Positions 27,526 through 36,113 of a stretch of 37,902 nucleotides of DNA are shown here, in pieces. Source of the DNA: Acetofilamentum sp. (lineage in GTDB: Bacteria > Bacteroidota > Bacteroidia > Bacteroidales > JAADGE01); contig DYOF01000010.1 of the NCBI GenBank assembly GCA_020720665.1, positions 1-37,902 of the forward strand. The letters are read 5' to 3'. Position numbers and translations under genes: made by a program. The first letter of the stretch is position 1, and the number at the start of each line of letters is the position of its first letter. Under the pieces are notes generated by a model. It did not search any database. It saw only the letters and a program-made list of their open reading frames with translations, and had not been told where the DNA came from.

Positions 27526-28398
27526 TTATCCTTTTAAAGCTTCTGCGCCTGCGGTTATTTCTAAAATTTCTTTTGTAATTGCCGCTTGTCTGGCTTTATT
27601 ATATTTTAAAGTTAAGCTGCGTATCATTTCTGTTGCATTATCAGTTGCTTGGTGCATAGCCGTCATTCTTGCTCCTTGCTCAGCGGCAAATGAGTCGGTT
27701 AAAGCAGTAAACAATTGAGTTTTTAATGAGTCCGGAATTAGTGTTTCAAAAATATAGTCTTGTGTCGGTTCAAAAATATAATCTATATTATCGTTTGCTG
27801 AAGTTTCGTGTTTAATAGGCAAAAACTGCTCTTCGGTTAAAATTTGAACTGCCGCATTTTTAAATCGGTTATAAATTAAAAGTATCTTATCGTAAGTTTT
27901 TTCTTTAAATTCATACATAAATTTTTCGGCAATTTCTGAAACATTTATAAATGACATTTCATTATATATTGTATCATAATTTCCGGATACCTTATGTCCT
28001 TTTGCCGTTAAAATTTGTCCGCTTTTGGATCCTATTGTATAAATGGCAACATTTCCTTTTTTATTTTGTTCCGGATAATTATTTTCAATTAAATCAAACA
28101 CTTTTTTTACAACATTTGCATTAAACGGACCGCATAAACCTCTGTTTGAACTTATTGCAATTAATAATATTTTTTCTTCCTTTCTTGATTCAGCATAAAT
28201 ATTATCTGATGATACTCCTTTTACCTCACTCAAACGCCCTAAAATTTCATTTAATTTATTGGCATACGGTCTTAATTGAGTGATTGCATTTTGTGCTTTT
28301 CTCAATTTTGAAGCCGAAACCATCTTCATTGCATTTGTAATTTGTTTTGTTGATTTCACAGAAGTGATTCGAGTTCGGATTTCTTTCAAGTTAGCCAT
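27526..28398 (-). CDS. atpG: ATP synthase F1 gamma subunit
   Basis: The central rotor shaft of F1. 290 residues with the family N-terminus (MANLKEIRTRITSVKSTKQI, long coiled helix) and the C-terminal helix (DNATEMIRSLTLKYNKARQA). It is the last atp gene and is separated from atpA by about 650 bases holding a structured element and two inserted small genes. Confidence 0.97.
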   Translation of the reverse strand: MANLKEIRTRITSVKSTKQITNAMKMVSASKLRKAQNAITQLRPYANKLNEILGRLSEVKGVSSDNIYAESRKEEKILLIAISSNRGLCGPFNANVVKKVFDLIENNYPEQNKKGNVAIYTIGSKSGQILTAKGHKVSGNYDTIYNEMSFINVSEIAEKFMYEFKEKTYDKILLIYNRFKNAAVQILTEEQFLPIKHETSANDNIDYIFEPTQDYIFETLIPDSLKTQLFTALTDSFAAEQGARMTAMHQATDNATEMIRSLTLKYNKARQAAITKEILEITAGAEALKG

Positions 28399-28426
28399 AA
28401 AAATTCTCTATTCTTGTTATGAATTA

Positions 28427-28684
28427 TTATAAAAGGGAATTAACTAATGAAATGTATTCATCAGCCGCATCATCTTTTGATTTTCCTTTAATTGTTTCCC
28501 ATGCATTATATTTTGCTGCACCTTTAAAATCAAATCCTCCCGGACTATCTCCGCTGACATCGCCTTCTGTTGCTTGTTTGTACAATGCATACAATTTCAA
28601 AAGAATTTCGTTTGACGGTCTTTCGGATAAGGTTTGCGATTTTGCAACGGCTTCATTGAAGGCTGTATTATTATATCCCATCAT
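28427..28684 (-). CDS. Acyl-CoA-binding protein (ACBP) inside the ATP synthase operon
   Basis: An 85-residue four-helix ACBP that binds long-chain acyl-CoA in the cytosol. Counting from the second Met, the ligand residues known from bovine ACBP (Tyr28, Lys32, Lys54, Tyr73) are all present at Y31, K35, K57 and Y76, a constant offset of three; LLKLYALYKQATEGD and FDFKGAAKYNAWETIKGKS are textbook signatures (Trp of KWxAW replaced by Tyr). ATG at 28684 or 28681 is preferred to an in-frame TTG at 28693. It overlaps the 59-residue upstream gene by 14 bases and ends 28 bases before atpG. ACBPs are mostly eukaryotic and sporadic in bacteria; this genomic position is unusual. Confidence 0.93.
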   Translation of the reverse strand: MMGYNNTAFNEAVAKSQTLSERPSNEILLKLYALYKQATEGDVSGDSPGGFDFKGAAKYNAWETIKGKSKDDAADEYISLVNSLL

Positions 28685-28850
28685 AAGAATCAAATTTATT
28701 TTTTAAGTCCGGATACTTATTCCTTACTTCAAGTTTTGCCTCAGCAGTTTCAGCTTCACTATATTCCTTTAATGCTGTCAAAATTTGATATTTATTAGGT
28801 GGGTCTTCAACGATACCTCGTACAAAATCCTCATTAAATAATTTAGCCAT
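28671..28850 (-). CDS. Unknown 59-residue protein between atpA and the ACBP gene
   Basis: ATG at 28850 to TAA at 28671. The protein begins MAKLFNEDFVRGIVEDPPNK and continues as a predicted charged helix rich in Ala, Glu and Lys (EYSEAETAEAKLEVRNKYP). It has no membrane segment or signal. The frame is supported by the overlap with the ACBP start (last 14 bases) and by codon usage like the neighbours. I recognise no family. A role with the ACBP or as an F1-interacting peptide is possible but unsupported. Confidence 0.75.
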   Translation of the reverse strand: MAKLFNEDFVRGIVEDPPNKYQILTALKEYSEAETAEAKLEVRNKYPDLKNKFDSYDGI

Positions 28851-28870
28851 AAATCATAATTTTTAATGTA

Positions 28871-29005
28871 AAAAAATAAAAACTCTCTCCATATCACATA
28901 AACAAAAATGGAAACAAAAACCTTAAATATGAAACCGTTCCAAGTTTCTATACCATCATAGGAATTAGAAAAATAAACGATAGCGGTCGATATGAAAGAG
29001 AGTCT
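28871..29005 (-). ncRNA. Long closed inverted repeat with T-run between atpA and the 59-aa gene
   Basis: On the minus strand gactctctttcatatc (from ~29004) pairs with gatatggagagag (ending 28883) with one bulge or wobble, closing ~90 bases that contain two further small hairpins (gaaac/gtttc across 28931-28948 and ctat/atag at 28948-28961, which share one base). A run of T (28880-28871) follows the closing stem. It could be a structured RNA, an elongated terminator/attenuator, or a small mobile element with ~15-bp terminal inverted repeats. No reading frame crosses it. Confidence 0.6.
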
Positions 29006-29045
29006 TAATATAATTAAATATTTAAATATAATTCATCGGTATTAA

Positions 29046-30629
29046 TTAATTTTGTTTATAAGCTGATGAAATGTTTTTTGCAACTTCTTCTAAAACAGAT
29101 GTTTCGGCATCAGTAAAAGTACCTTTTGAAAGAGCATCAAGGACACCGGCATGTTTTGTTTTTAAAAAGTCTAAAAATTCTTTTTCAAATTCCTTAACTT
29201 TATCAACAGGTACATCTCTTAATAAACCTTTTGTTCCGGCAAAAATTATTGCAGTTTGTTCTTCTACTTTAAATGGTTCAAACTGACCTTGTTTCAGGAT
29301 TTCAACATTTCTTCTGCCTTTTTGTAAAACAGATAAGGTTGCAGCATCTAAATCGGAACCGAACTTTGAGAATGCTTCTAATTCACGATATTGGGCTTGA
29401 TCTAATTTTAATGTTCCGGCTACTTTTTTCATTGATTTTATTTGGGCATTTCCTCCCACCCGCGAAACTGAAATACCGACATTAATAGCCGGTCTGATGC
29501 CGGAATTAAATAAATCAGAGTCTAAAAAAATTTGCCCGTCTGTAATAGAAATTACATTCGTAGGAATATACGCCGAAACGTCACCTTCTTGTGTTTCGAT
29601 AATTGGTAGTGCAGTTAAGGAACCTCCGCCTTTTACTTTGCCTTTTAATGAATCGGGAACATCGTTCATTTGAGATGCAATTGTATCATCATTAATAACT
29701 TTTGCAGCACGTTCTAACAATCTTGAATGTAAATAAAATACATCACCCGGATAGGCTTCACGCCCGGGCGGACGTCTTAATAAAAGCGAAACTTCGCGAT
29801 ATGAAACAGCTTGTTTTGATAAATCATCGTAAATGATTAAAGCCGGTCTTCCGGTATCTCTGAAATATTCTCCGATGGCAGCACCTGCATAGGGTGCATA
29901 AAACTGTAAAGCTGCCGGATCGGCTGCAGTTGCAGATACTATTGTCGTGTAGGCAAATGCACCGTGTTCTTCAAGAGTTTTTGCGATATTGGCAACTGTT
30001 GAACCTTTTTGACCTATAGCAACATAAATACAATAAACCGGTTTCCCTTTATCATAAAATTCTTTTTGATTTATTATTGCATCAATTGCAATAGCCGTTT
30101 TTCCGGTTTGTCGGTCACCGATTATTAATTCGCGTTGTCCTCTTCCTATCGGAATCATTGAATCAATTGCCTTTATACCGGTTTGAAGCGGTTCGTTGAC
30201 GGGTTGTCTGAAAATTACTCCGGGAGCTTTACGTTCCAAAGGCATATTAAATTTTTCACCGGTAATTTCACCTTTTCCGTCAATTGCTTCACCGAGTGTA
30301 TTAACAACTCGTCCTAACATACCTTCACTTACATTTATTGAAGCAATTTTGTTTAAACGCTTTACAGTATCTCCTTCACCGATTCCTTGAGAAGGTCCTA
30401 ACAAAACGGCTCCGACATTGTCTTCTTCAAGGTTCAATGCAATTCCCTGAACACCGTTTTGGAACTCAATCATTTCATTATATTTAACACCTTGAAGCCC
30501 GTAAATACGAGCAATACCATCACCGACTTCTATTACGGTACCGACTTCTTGAAATTCTGTTTCCGAACTGATTCCTTTCAGTTGTTGTTTTAGTATTTCT
30601 GATACTTCTGCGGGATTTATGCCTGCCAT
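29046..30629 (-). CDS. atpA: ATP synthase F1 alpha subunit
   Basis: Non-catalytic nucleotide-binding subunit of F1, three copies alternating with beta. 527 residues with Walker A GDRQTGKT at 171-178, the IYDDLSKQA Walker B-like strand, and the alpha signature [14 protein letters not shown]. Start [13 protein letters not shown] is typical. It follows atpH after 33 bases. Confidence 0.98.
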   Translation of the reverse strand: MAGINPAEVSEILKQQLKGISSETEFQEVGTVIEVGDGIARIYGLQGVKYNEMIEFQNGVQGIALNLEEDNVGAVLLGPSQGIGEGDTVKRLNKIASINVSEGMLGRVVNTLGEAIDGKGEITGEKFNMPLERKAPGVIFRQPVNEPLQTGIKAIDSMIPIGRGQRELIIGDRQTGKTAIAIDAIINQKEFYDKGKPVYCIYVAIGQKGSTVANIAKTLEEHGAFAYTTIVSATAADPAALQFYAPYAGAAIGEYFRDTGRPALIIYDDLSKQAVSYREVSLLLRRPPGREAYPGDVFYLHSRLLERAAKVINDDTIASQMNDVPDSLKGKVKGGGSLTALPIIETQEGDVSAYIPTNVISITDGQIFLDSDLFNSGIRPAINVGISVSRVGGNAQIKSMKKVAGTLKLDQAQYRELEAFSKFGSDLDAATLSVLQKGRRNVEILKQGQFEPFKVEEQTAIIFAGTKGLLRDVPVDKVKEFEKEFLDFLKTKHAGVLDALSKGTFTDAETSVLEEVAKNISSAYKQN

Positions 30630-30662
30630 ATTTTTAATTTTATAAAATTGTGGTTTATTATG

Positions 30663-31199
30663 CTATGCTTTTAATAATTCATTTTTAATATCTTTCAATT
30701 TCGTAGCTACTCCGGCATCGAATTGAAGATTTTCGACGGTTAAAATAAATCCGCCGAGAATATTTTTATCTGTAGTTTGACTTAATTCTACTTTTGTTTT
30801 AAATTCTCTTGAAATTATATCTGATATTTCTTTGTTTAAATTTTCATCTGTTTCAAATGCCGTTGTCAGCTGAACTGATTTTATTCCGTTATGTTCTCTG
30901 AATAAAGCTCTGTAATTTACTGCTATACTTTTTAAATAAATTTCTCGTTTATGTTCGGTTAATAGTTTAAAAAATCTTAAGCTTAAATCATCAACATAAT
31001 TTTTAAATACCTGATTGAAAACAGTTTGCTTTTTTGACGGAAAAATAACCGGATTCTCCAAAAATGCTTTGAATTCCGGTGAATTTGATGATTCTTCGAT
31101 TAATTGCATATCTTTATTAATTGCTTCTGCTTTTTTTTCTTCTAAAGCAATATCAAATAAAGCTCTTGCATATCTAACCGTAACTCTGTTTGTATTCAT
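30663..31199 (-). CDS. atpH: ATP synthase delta subunit
   Basis: Stator subunit linking F1 alpha to the b-subunit stalk. 178 residues with the family start (VTVRYARALFDIALEEKKA) and C-terminal motif (TDKNILGGFILTVENLQFDAGV). Six bases separate it from atpF. Confidence 0.96.
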   Translation of the reverse strand: MNTNRVTVRYARALFDIALEEKKAEAINKDMQLIEESSNSPEFKAFLENPVIFPSKKQTVFNQVFKNYVDDLSLRFFKLLTEHKREIYLKSIAVNYRALFREHNGIKSVQLTTAFETDENLNKEISDIISREFKTKVELSQTTDKNILGGFILTVENLQFDAGVATKLKDIKNELLKA

Positions 31200-31205
31200 C
31201 TGTAA

Positions 31206-31700
31206 TTAATTCAATTTTATGTCTTTCAATAATGAATTTGCGTATTCAATTTGTTTAGAATCTGTTTCTAAAGATTTCTTTAATACTTTTTCTGCAATAC
31301 TTACCGACAAAGATACGACTTGTGATTTAATTTCATTTATTGCGCTTAATTTTTCACTTTCAATTTGAGCTTTTGCAGCACGGAGTATTTTATCGGCTTC
31401 TGCTTTTGCTTCTTCTTTAGCATCCGACAATATTTTTTCCTTTACATCACGTGCATCGCTTAAAAGTTTTTCTCGTTCAACACGAGCTTCTTGCAATATT
31501 TTTTCATTATCTGATTTTAAACGAGCCATTTCATCTTTTGCTTTTTCAGCTGATTTTAACGCTTCTTCAATTGAATCTTCACGTTGTTTTAACATTTTAA
31601 GAATCGGTTTCCATGCATATTTTTTGAGTAAAAACAAAACAGCAAGAAATGACACGGTCATCCAAAAAATTAATCCGAAATCAGGTGTTACTAAACCCAT
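31206..31700 (-). CDS. atpF: ATP synthase Fo b subunit
   Basis: Peripheral stalk. 164 residues: one N-terminal membrane helix (DFGLIFWMTVSFLAVLFLL, residues 7-25) followed by a long charged coiled coil (KQREDSIEEALKSAEKAKDE...). Length and layout are standard. Preceded by a terminator-like hairpin after atpE. Confidence 0.97.
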   Translation of the reverse strand: MGLVTPDFGLIFWMTVSFLAVLFLLKKYAWKPILKMLKQREDSIEEALKSAEKAKDEMARLKSDNEKILQEARVEREKLLSDARDVKEKILSDAKEEAKAEADKILRAAKAQIESEKLSAINEIKSQVVSLSVSIAEKVLKKSLETDSKQIEYANSLLKDIKLN

Positions 31701-31750
31701 AGTATTGAATTATAATTATTTAATAAGAAAAGTTTTTCGTTTACTTTTTT

Positions 31751-31788
31751 AAAAAAGAGTGAGAAAAAGCCAACCGCTTATCTCACTC
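31751..31788 (-). terminator. Terminator-like hairpin between atpE and atpF (probable attenuator)
   Basis: On the minus strand gagtgaga (31788-31781) pairs perfectly with tctcactc (31764-31757), an 8-bp stem with a 16-base loop, followed directly by six T. It lies 12 bases after the atpE stop and within the operon, so partial termination would give more c-subunit (about ten per complex) than b-subunit. Confidence 0.75.
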
Positions 31789-31799
31789 AATTAATTTGA

Positions 31800-32072
<273 letters not shown>

Positions 32073-32082
32073 TTAAAAATAA

Positions 32083-33186
32083 TTAATGATGTTCTTCTGT
32101 TGCCATACCGAAATATAAAGCAGACAAAAGTGTAAAAACATAGGCTTGGATAAATGCTACTAATAATTCAAGCAAAGTTAAAAATATGGTAAACGCTACA
32201 GAAAAAACAGCACCTCCGTATCCTGCAGCTGCTCCGCCCATATTTCCGAAAATGAAAATTAAACTGAAAAAACCTAATGCCACAATGTGCCCTGCCGAAA
32301 TATTTGCAAACAACCGAACCATTAAAACAAAAGGTTTAATAAACATACCGAGTATTTCAACAAAAGGCATTAGTGGTATAGGTAATTTTAACCACCAGGG
32401 AACTCCGGGTGTATTAACCATATGTGTCCAATAATTTTTATTTCCGTTAATTGTTGTAATTACAAATGTAAATAAAGCCAAAACCAAAGTAACCGCAATA
32501 TTACCGGTTAAATTTGCACCACCCGGAAAAAACGGAACTAAACCCATTAAGTTATTAATAAAAATGAAGAAAAAAATACTTAATAAATAAGGTGTAAACT
32601 TCATATATTTATGTCCTAAGGATGCTTTTGCAATATCATCGCGAATGAACAAAATTAATGGTTCTAATAAGGACTGAAAACCTTTAGGAGCCTGCCCTTC
32701 TCTTTTTTTATAGGCATTGGCAACAGAAATAAAAATCCAAAGAATTATTATTATGCTGAAAAATAAGGACAGCGTATTTTTTGTTATGGATATATCATAG
32801 GGTCTGATTTCTTTTCCGTCAATAAGTTCTACGACTTTCCCCTTATTCGGGTTATCATTTCCTTCGGCAATTTTAAAATTTTTATATGTTGAATGTCCGT
32901 GTTGAAATTCAGAGGACATAAAAAAAAAGAAGCCTGAATAGTTGCTGTAAACAATTATCGGTAAAGGAATGCTGATATGTGTTTCGCCAAAAGTTGCAAT
33001 ATGCCATCCGTATTCATCACCCACATGCCCCATTATCATTTCGCCGGGATTAAATTCTTTTTGATGTTCCGTTTCAATTGAGTGATTCCCGGTTTTCTCT
33101 TGATGTTGAGAAAAAATCTTTTGTGAAAAAATCAAAAAAATTAAACTGAATAAACCTATTATTAAACTTCTGAATGTATTTAACAT
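32083..33186 (-). CDS. atpB: ATP synthase Fo a subunit with N-terminal exported extension
   Basis: Stator channel subunit against the c-ring. The 367 residues include an N-terminal signal-like segment (residues 1-27, ending IFSQ) and a ~110-residue extension (DEYGWHIATFGETHISIPL) before the first typical membrane helix at about 135, as in other Bacteroidota AtpB. The essential Arg is R291 in VLMVRLFANISAGH. First gene of the operon after the promoter at 33221-33251; atpI is not adjacent, and atpD/atpC are not in the window. Confidence 0.96.
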   Translation of the reverse strand: MLNTFRSLIIGLFSLIFLIFSQKIFSQHQEKTGNHSIETEHQKEFNPGEMIMGHVGDEYGWHIATFGETHISIPLPIIVYSNYSGFFFFMSSEFQHGHSTYKNFKIAEGNDNPNKGKVVELIDGKEIRPYDISITKNTLSLFFSIIIILWIFISVANAYKKREGQAPKGFQSLLEPLILFIRDDIAKASLGHKYMKFTPYLLSIFFFIFINNLMGLVPFFPGGANLTGNIAVTLVLALFTFVITTINGNKNYWTHMVNTPGVPWWLKLPIPLMPFVEILGMFIKPFVLMVRLFANISAGHIVALGFFSLIFIFGNMGGAAAGYGGAVFSVAFTIFLTLLELLVAFIQAYVFTLLSALYFGMATEEHH

Positions 33187-33220
33187 AAAGCGATTTTAAT
33201 ATCGTAACTATAAACGTTTG

Positions 33221-33251
33221 CAAAATTAAATAATAATTAACAATTAAACAA
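33221..33251 (-). promoter_or_regulatory. Promoter of the ATP synthase operon
   Basis: On the minus strand TTG (33251-33249), 20 bases, then TAATTTTG (33228-33221): a full consensus Bacteroidota promoter with a predicted start near 33214, giving a leader of ~28 bases before the atpB ATG. Confidence 0.7.
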
Positions 33252-33332
33252 TCTTAATTTTGAAAAACAATGCTTCATTTCGTATTTATTTATTAAGTAA
33301 ATTTTATATTTACATTTTTCAGTGTATTAAAA

Positions 33333-34340
33333 ATGGTATTAACACTTATTTTCTTAAAGAAAACTTCCTTACGAAAGATTTTGAATGCAATTCATCTTAA
33401 ATTTGAATATGTATGTTCTGTTTTCTTCGGAAGAACAGTCAGAAAATCCTATCCGATAAGCCTTTCAGTTGAACCGACAACGTTTTGCAACTTAAATTGT
33501 CCTGAATGCCCTGCCGGAACGAACAATTTAAATCGCTTGAAAGGAAATATTGATTTTGAATTATACAAAAAGATATTAGATGAAACGGCTCCGTTTTTAA
33601 TGAATTTAATACTCTATTTTCAGGGAGAACCATTTTTAAATCAGGAAATTATAAAGATGATTGAATATGCTTCAAAAGAAAAAAGGGTTTTTACAAGTAC
33701 ATCAACTAACGGACATTTTATTAATTCAAAAAATGCTGAGGATATTGTGAAATCGGGTTTAGATAAAATCATTTTTTCGATAGACGGCTTCACTCAGGAA
33801 ACCTATGAAAAATATAGAAAAAACGGAAATTTGAATACCGTTTTAAATGCCCTAAAAGAAGTTGCCGAACAAAAACGAAAACTGAAATCCAAAACACCGT
33901 TTATTGTCGTTCAATTTTTAGTTTTCAAATTTAATGAACACGAAATACCTGAAATTAAAAAATTGTGTAAACCATTAAAAGTTGATAAACTTGAAATTAA
34001 ATCAGCACAAATATATAATTATCAAAATGCTGTTGACCTGATACCGACCATAAAAAAATATTCTCGTTACAAGCAGGATAAATCCGGTTCGTTTATAATT
34101 AAAAATAAATTGAAAAATCGGTGTAAACGATTATGGGAATCATCTGTAATTACTAATACCGGAGATGTTTTAGCTTGTTGTTTCGACAAAAATGCCGATT
34201 ATTCTTTCGGGAATATTCAAACCGATACATTTAAAATAATTAATAACAGTTTGGCTGCAAAAAATTTCAGAGAAAAATTATCAACCAATCGAAAACAAAT
34301 TGATATTTGTAAAAATTGTACAGATGGTTTATATAAATAA
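33333..34340 (+). CDS. Radical SAM protein with SPASM domain
   Basis: A 335-residue radical SAM enzyme. C52, C56 and C59 (TTFCNLNCPEC) bind the catalytic [4Fe-4S] cluster, FQGEPFL is the GGE-like SAM contact, and FSIDGFTQETYEKYRK continues the barrel. The C-terminal half has the SPASM cysteines (NRCKRLWESSVITNTGDVLACC and DICKNC), for an auxiliary cluster. The substrate is not clear: SPASM proteins include peptide-modifying and carbohydrate/anaerobic maturase types, and no precursor peptide gene is adjacent. Confidence 0.9.
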   Translation: MVLTLIFLKKTSLRKILNAIHLKFEYVCSVFFGRTVRKSYPISLSVEPTTFCNLNCPECPAGTNNLNRLKGNIDFELYKKILDETAPFLMNLILYFQGEPFLNQEIIKMIEYASKEKRVFTSTSTNGHFINSKNAEDIVKSGLDKIIFSIDGFTQETYEKYRKNGNLNTVLNALKEVAEQKRKLKSKTPFIVVQFLVFKFNEHEIPEIKKLCKPLKVDKLEIKSAQIYNYQNAVDLIPTIKKYSRYKQDKSGSFIIKNKLKNRCKRLWESSVITNTGDVLACCFDKNADYSFGNIQTDTFKIINNSLAAKNFREKLSTNRKQIDICKNCTDGLYK

Positions 34341-34364
34341 AAAAAGACTCTGAAAATTTCAGAG
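34339..34364 (-). terminator. Terminator for the Spy-like gene (possibly bidirectional)
   Basis: ctctga (34348-34353) pairs with tcagag (34359-34364); on the minus strand a run of T follows (34345-34339). It sits between the convergent radical SAM and Spy-like genes. Confidence 0.7.
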
Positions 34365-34381
34365 CCTTATTTATTGTTTAA

Positions 34382-34816
34382 CTATTTTCGAGGACCCATA
34401 TTCGGACAATTTCTCTTTTGTCCGGCATGCATATCAAAAAAAACTCTTTGGTCTTCGGTTAAAATCAGACGAATTTCTTGATGATGTTTCGCTCTTTTTT
34501 TTGCCGTTGAAGTTTTTATAGCACCGATTTCATCAATCAATTTAGACACTTCATCCATATTAACTTTTTCACCGGTTGATAGTGTATGTAATCGAGCTTC
34601 TTTTTCTTTCAGCTCATTTCTAATCGGCAGCATTTCTTTCATATTAGCTGTTCTCATGTCCTGCAATTTGGTTTTTTGTGCTTCGGTTAAATCAGGAATA
34701 TTCATAAATCCTTTATTTTCGAATTTACCTTGTCTGAAACCTTCCTGACCTTGTGCAAAAATACTGCCTGATAAGAAAAGTAAAACTGCAATAATCATTA
34801 AATTTTTTGATTTCAT
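34382..34816 (-). CDS. Spy/CpxP-family periplasmic protein
   Basis: A 144-residue periplasmic protein: signal peptide (residues 1-21, ending IFAQ), then a long helical body with two LTxxQ motifs (LTEAQKTKL and LTEDQRVFF), the mark of the Spy/CpxP chaperone-like and heavy-metal-sensing family. The C-terminal tail contains one Cys. It may buffer periplasmic stress or bind metal; no adjacent two-component system supports a more exact call. Confidence 0.85.
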   Translation of the reverse strand: MKSKNLMIIAVLLFLSGSIFAQGQEGFRQGKFENKGFMNIPDLTEAQKTKLQDMRTANMKEMLPIRNELKEKEARLHTLSTGEKVNMDEVSKLIDEIGAIKTSTAKKRAKHHQEIRLILTEDQRVFFDMHAGQKRNCPNMGPRK

Positions 34817-34904
34817 CTTGTTTGATTTTAAGTATTAAAAAATTAATTTGTTTGTTTGTTTACCTTTTGACTTTAATCAAGCAAAAAGGTTTAAACGATA
34901 CTAT

Positions 34905-34933
34905 AAAAAAACTACTTTTAAGGGCAGTTTTTT
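34905..34933 (-). terminator. Weak terminator after rfbB
   Basis: The A-run plus act (34905-34914) pairs with agtttttt (34926-34933), an AT-rich stem with a 12-base loop, 18 bases after the rfbB stop on the minus strand, followed by T on that strand. Confidence 0.5.
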
Positions 34934-34951
34934 AATTTTTCAAATGATTTT

Positions 34952-36007
34952 CTATCTCTTAAAATACTGTTCTTCATAATATTGCTCGTATTTACCGCTG
35001 ATAATATTATTCAGCCATGTTTCATTATTCAAATACCAATCGACTGTTTTTTCCAAACCTTCTTCAAACTGCAATGAAGGTTTCCAACCGAGTTCTTTTT
35101 GAATTTTCGAGGAATCAATGGCATATCTTAAATCGTGTCCGGCTCTGTCTTTCACGAAAGTAATTAATTTAGCGGAACTACCTTGCGGTCGCCCTAATTT
35201 TCTGTCCATAATTTCACATAACTTATGAATTAAATCAATATTAGTCCATTCATTATTTCCTCCGATATTATATGTTTCACCGTTTTTACCCTTATGAAAA
35301 ATCAAATCAATGGCAGAGGCATGATCTTCAACAAATAACCAATCTCTTATATTTTCACCTTTTCCGTATATAGGAATCGGCTTTTCGGTTTTAATATTAT
35401 TAATCGCCAAAGGAATAAGTTTTTCAGGAAATTGGTTTGCTCCGTAATTATTTGAACAGTTTGACAGAACAACGGGTAATTTATATGTATGCATATATGC
35501 CCGAACTAAATGGTCTGAACTTGCCTTTGATGCAGAATAGGGACTTCTGGGGTCATAAGCTGTTTGTTCTGTAAAAAAACCGATATCTTTTAATGAGCCA
35601 TAGACTTCATCGGTTGAAATATGATAAAAACGTATTTTTTCGAGATTATCTTTCCGGAAATTTCTTGCTGCATTCAGTAAATTAACCGTTCCGACAATAT
35701 TTGTCTGAATAAATGCACCCGGATCTGATATTGAACGATCAACGTGTGATTCGGCTGCTAAATGAATAATCCCGTCAAAATCATATTTCCGAAATAAGTT
35801 TTCAATAAAATTAGTATCCGTTATATCGCCTTTTTCAAAAATATAATTTTGGGTTTCTTTAATATCCGACAGATTTTCAAGATTTCCCGCATAAGTCAAT
35901 TTATCTAAATTAACTATTTTATAATCAGGATATTTATTTACAAATAATCTTACGACATGAGAACCGATAAATCCTGCACCTCCGGTTATTAATATTGTTT
36001 TATTCAT
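34952..36007 (-). CDS. rfbB: dTDP-glucose 4,6-dehydratase
   Basis: Converts dTDP-glucose to dTDP-4-keto-6-deoxyglucose, for rhamnose and other deoxysugars of surface glycans. The 351-residue SDR has TGGAGFIGSH (8-17) for NAD, the acid/base set T132-D133-E134 (STDEVYG), and Y157-x3-K161 (RSPYSASK). No rfbA, rfbC or rfbD is next to it, so the rest of the rhamnose pathway must lie elsewhere. A lone -7-like TATTTTTG sits at 36052-36045 on the minus strand. Confidence 0.96.
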   Translation of the reverse strand: MNKTILITGGAGFIGSHVVRLFVNKYPDYKIVNLDKLTYAGNLENLSDIKETQNYIFEKGDITDTNFIENLFRKYDFDGIIHLAAESHVDRSISDPGAFIQTNIVGTVNLLNAARNFRKDNLEKIRFYHISTDEVYGSLKDIGFFTEQTAYDPRSPYSASKASSDHLVRAYMHTYKLPVVLSNCSNNYGANQFPEKLIPLAINNIKTEKPIPIYGKGENIRDWLFVEDHASAIDLIFHKGKNGETYNIGGNNEWTNIDLIHKLCEIMDRKLGRPQGSSAKLITFVKDRAGHDLRYAIDSSKIQKELGWKPSLQFEEGLEKTVDWYLNNETWLNNIISGKYEQYYEEQYFKR

Positions 36008-36085
36008 GATTTTAATAAATAATTTTCAGTTTAATTTCAAAGCACAAAAATAGGATAATTATCTCGGGAACATATTCTTTTTTAT

Positions 36086-36093
36086 TAATTTTG
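36086..36093 (+). promoter_or_regulatory. -7 element before nadB
   Basis: TAATTTTG is a perfect -7 match, 21 bases before the nadB ATG, but no TTG lies at the proper distance upstream. If used, the leader would be very short (about 14 bases). Confidence 0.35.
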
Positions 36094-36113
36094 TGATTTT
36101 AATATACGAATTC

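Noticed and set aside
36093-36113. GTG start for nadB
   Set aside because: It overlaps the -7 element and adds residues before the usual start of the FAD-binding fold.
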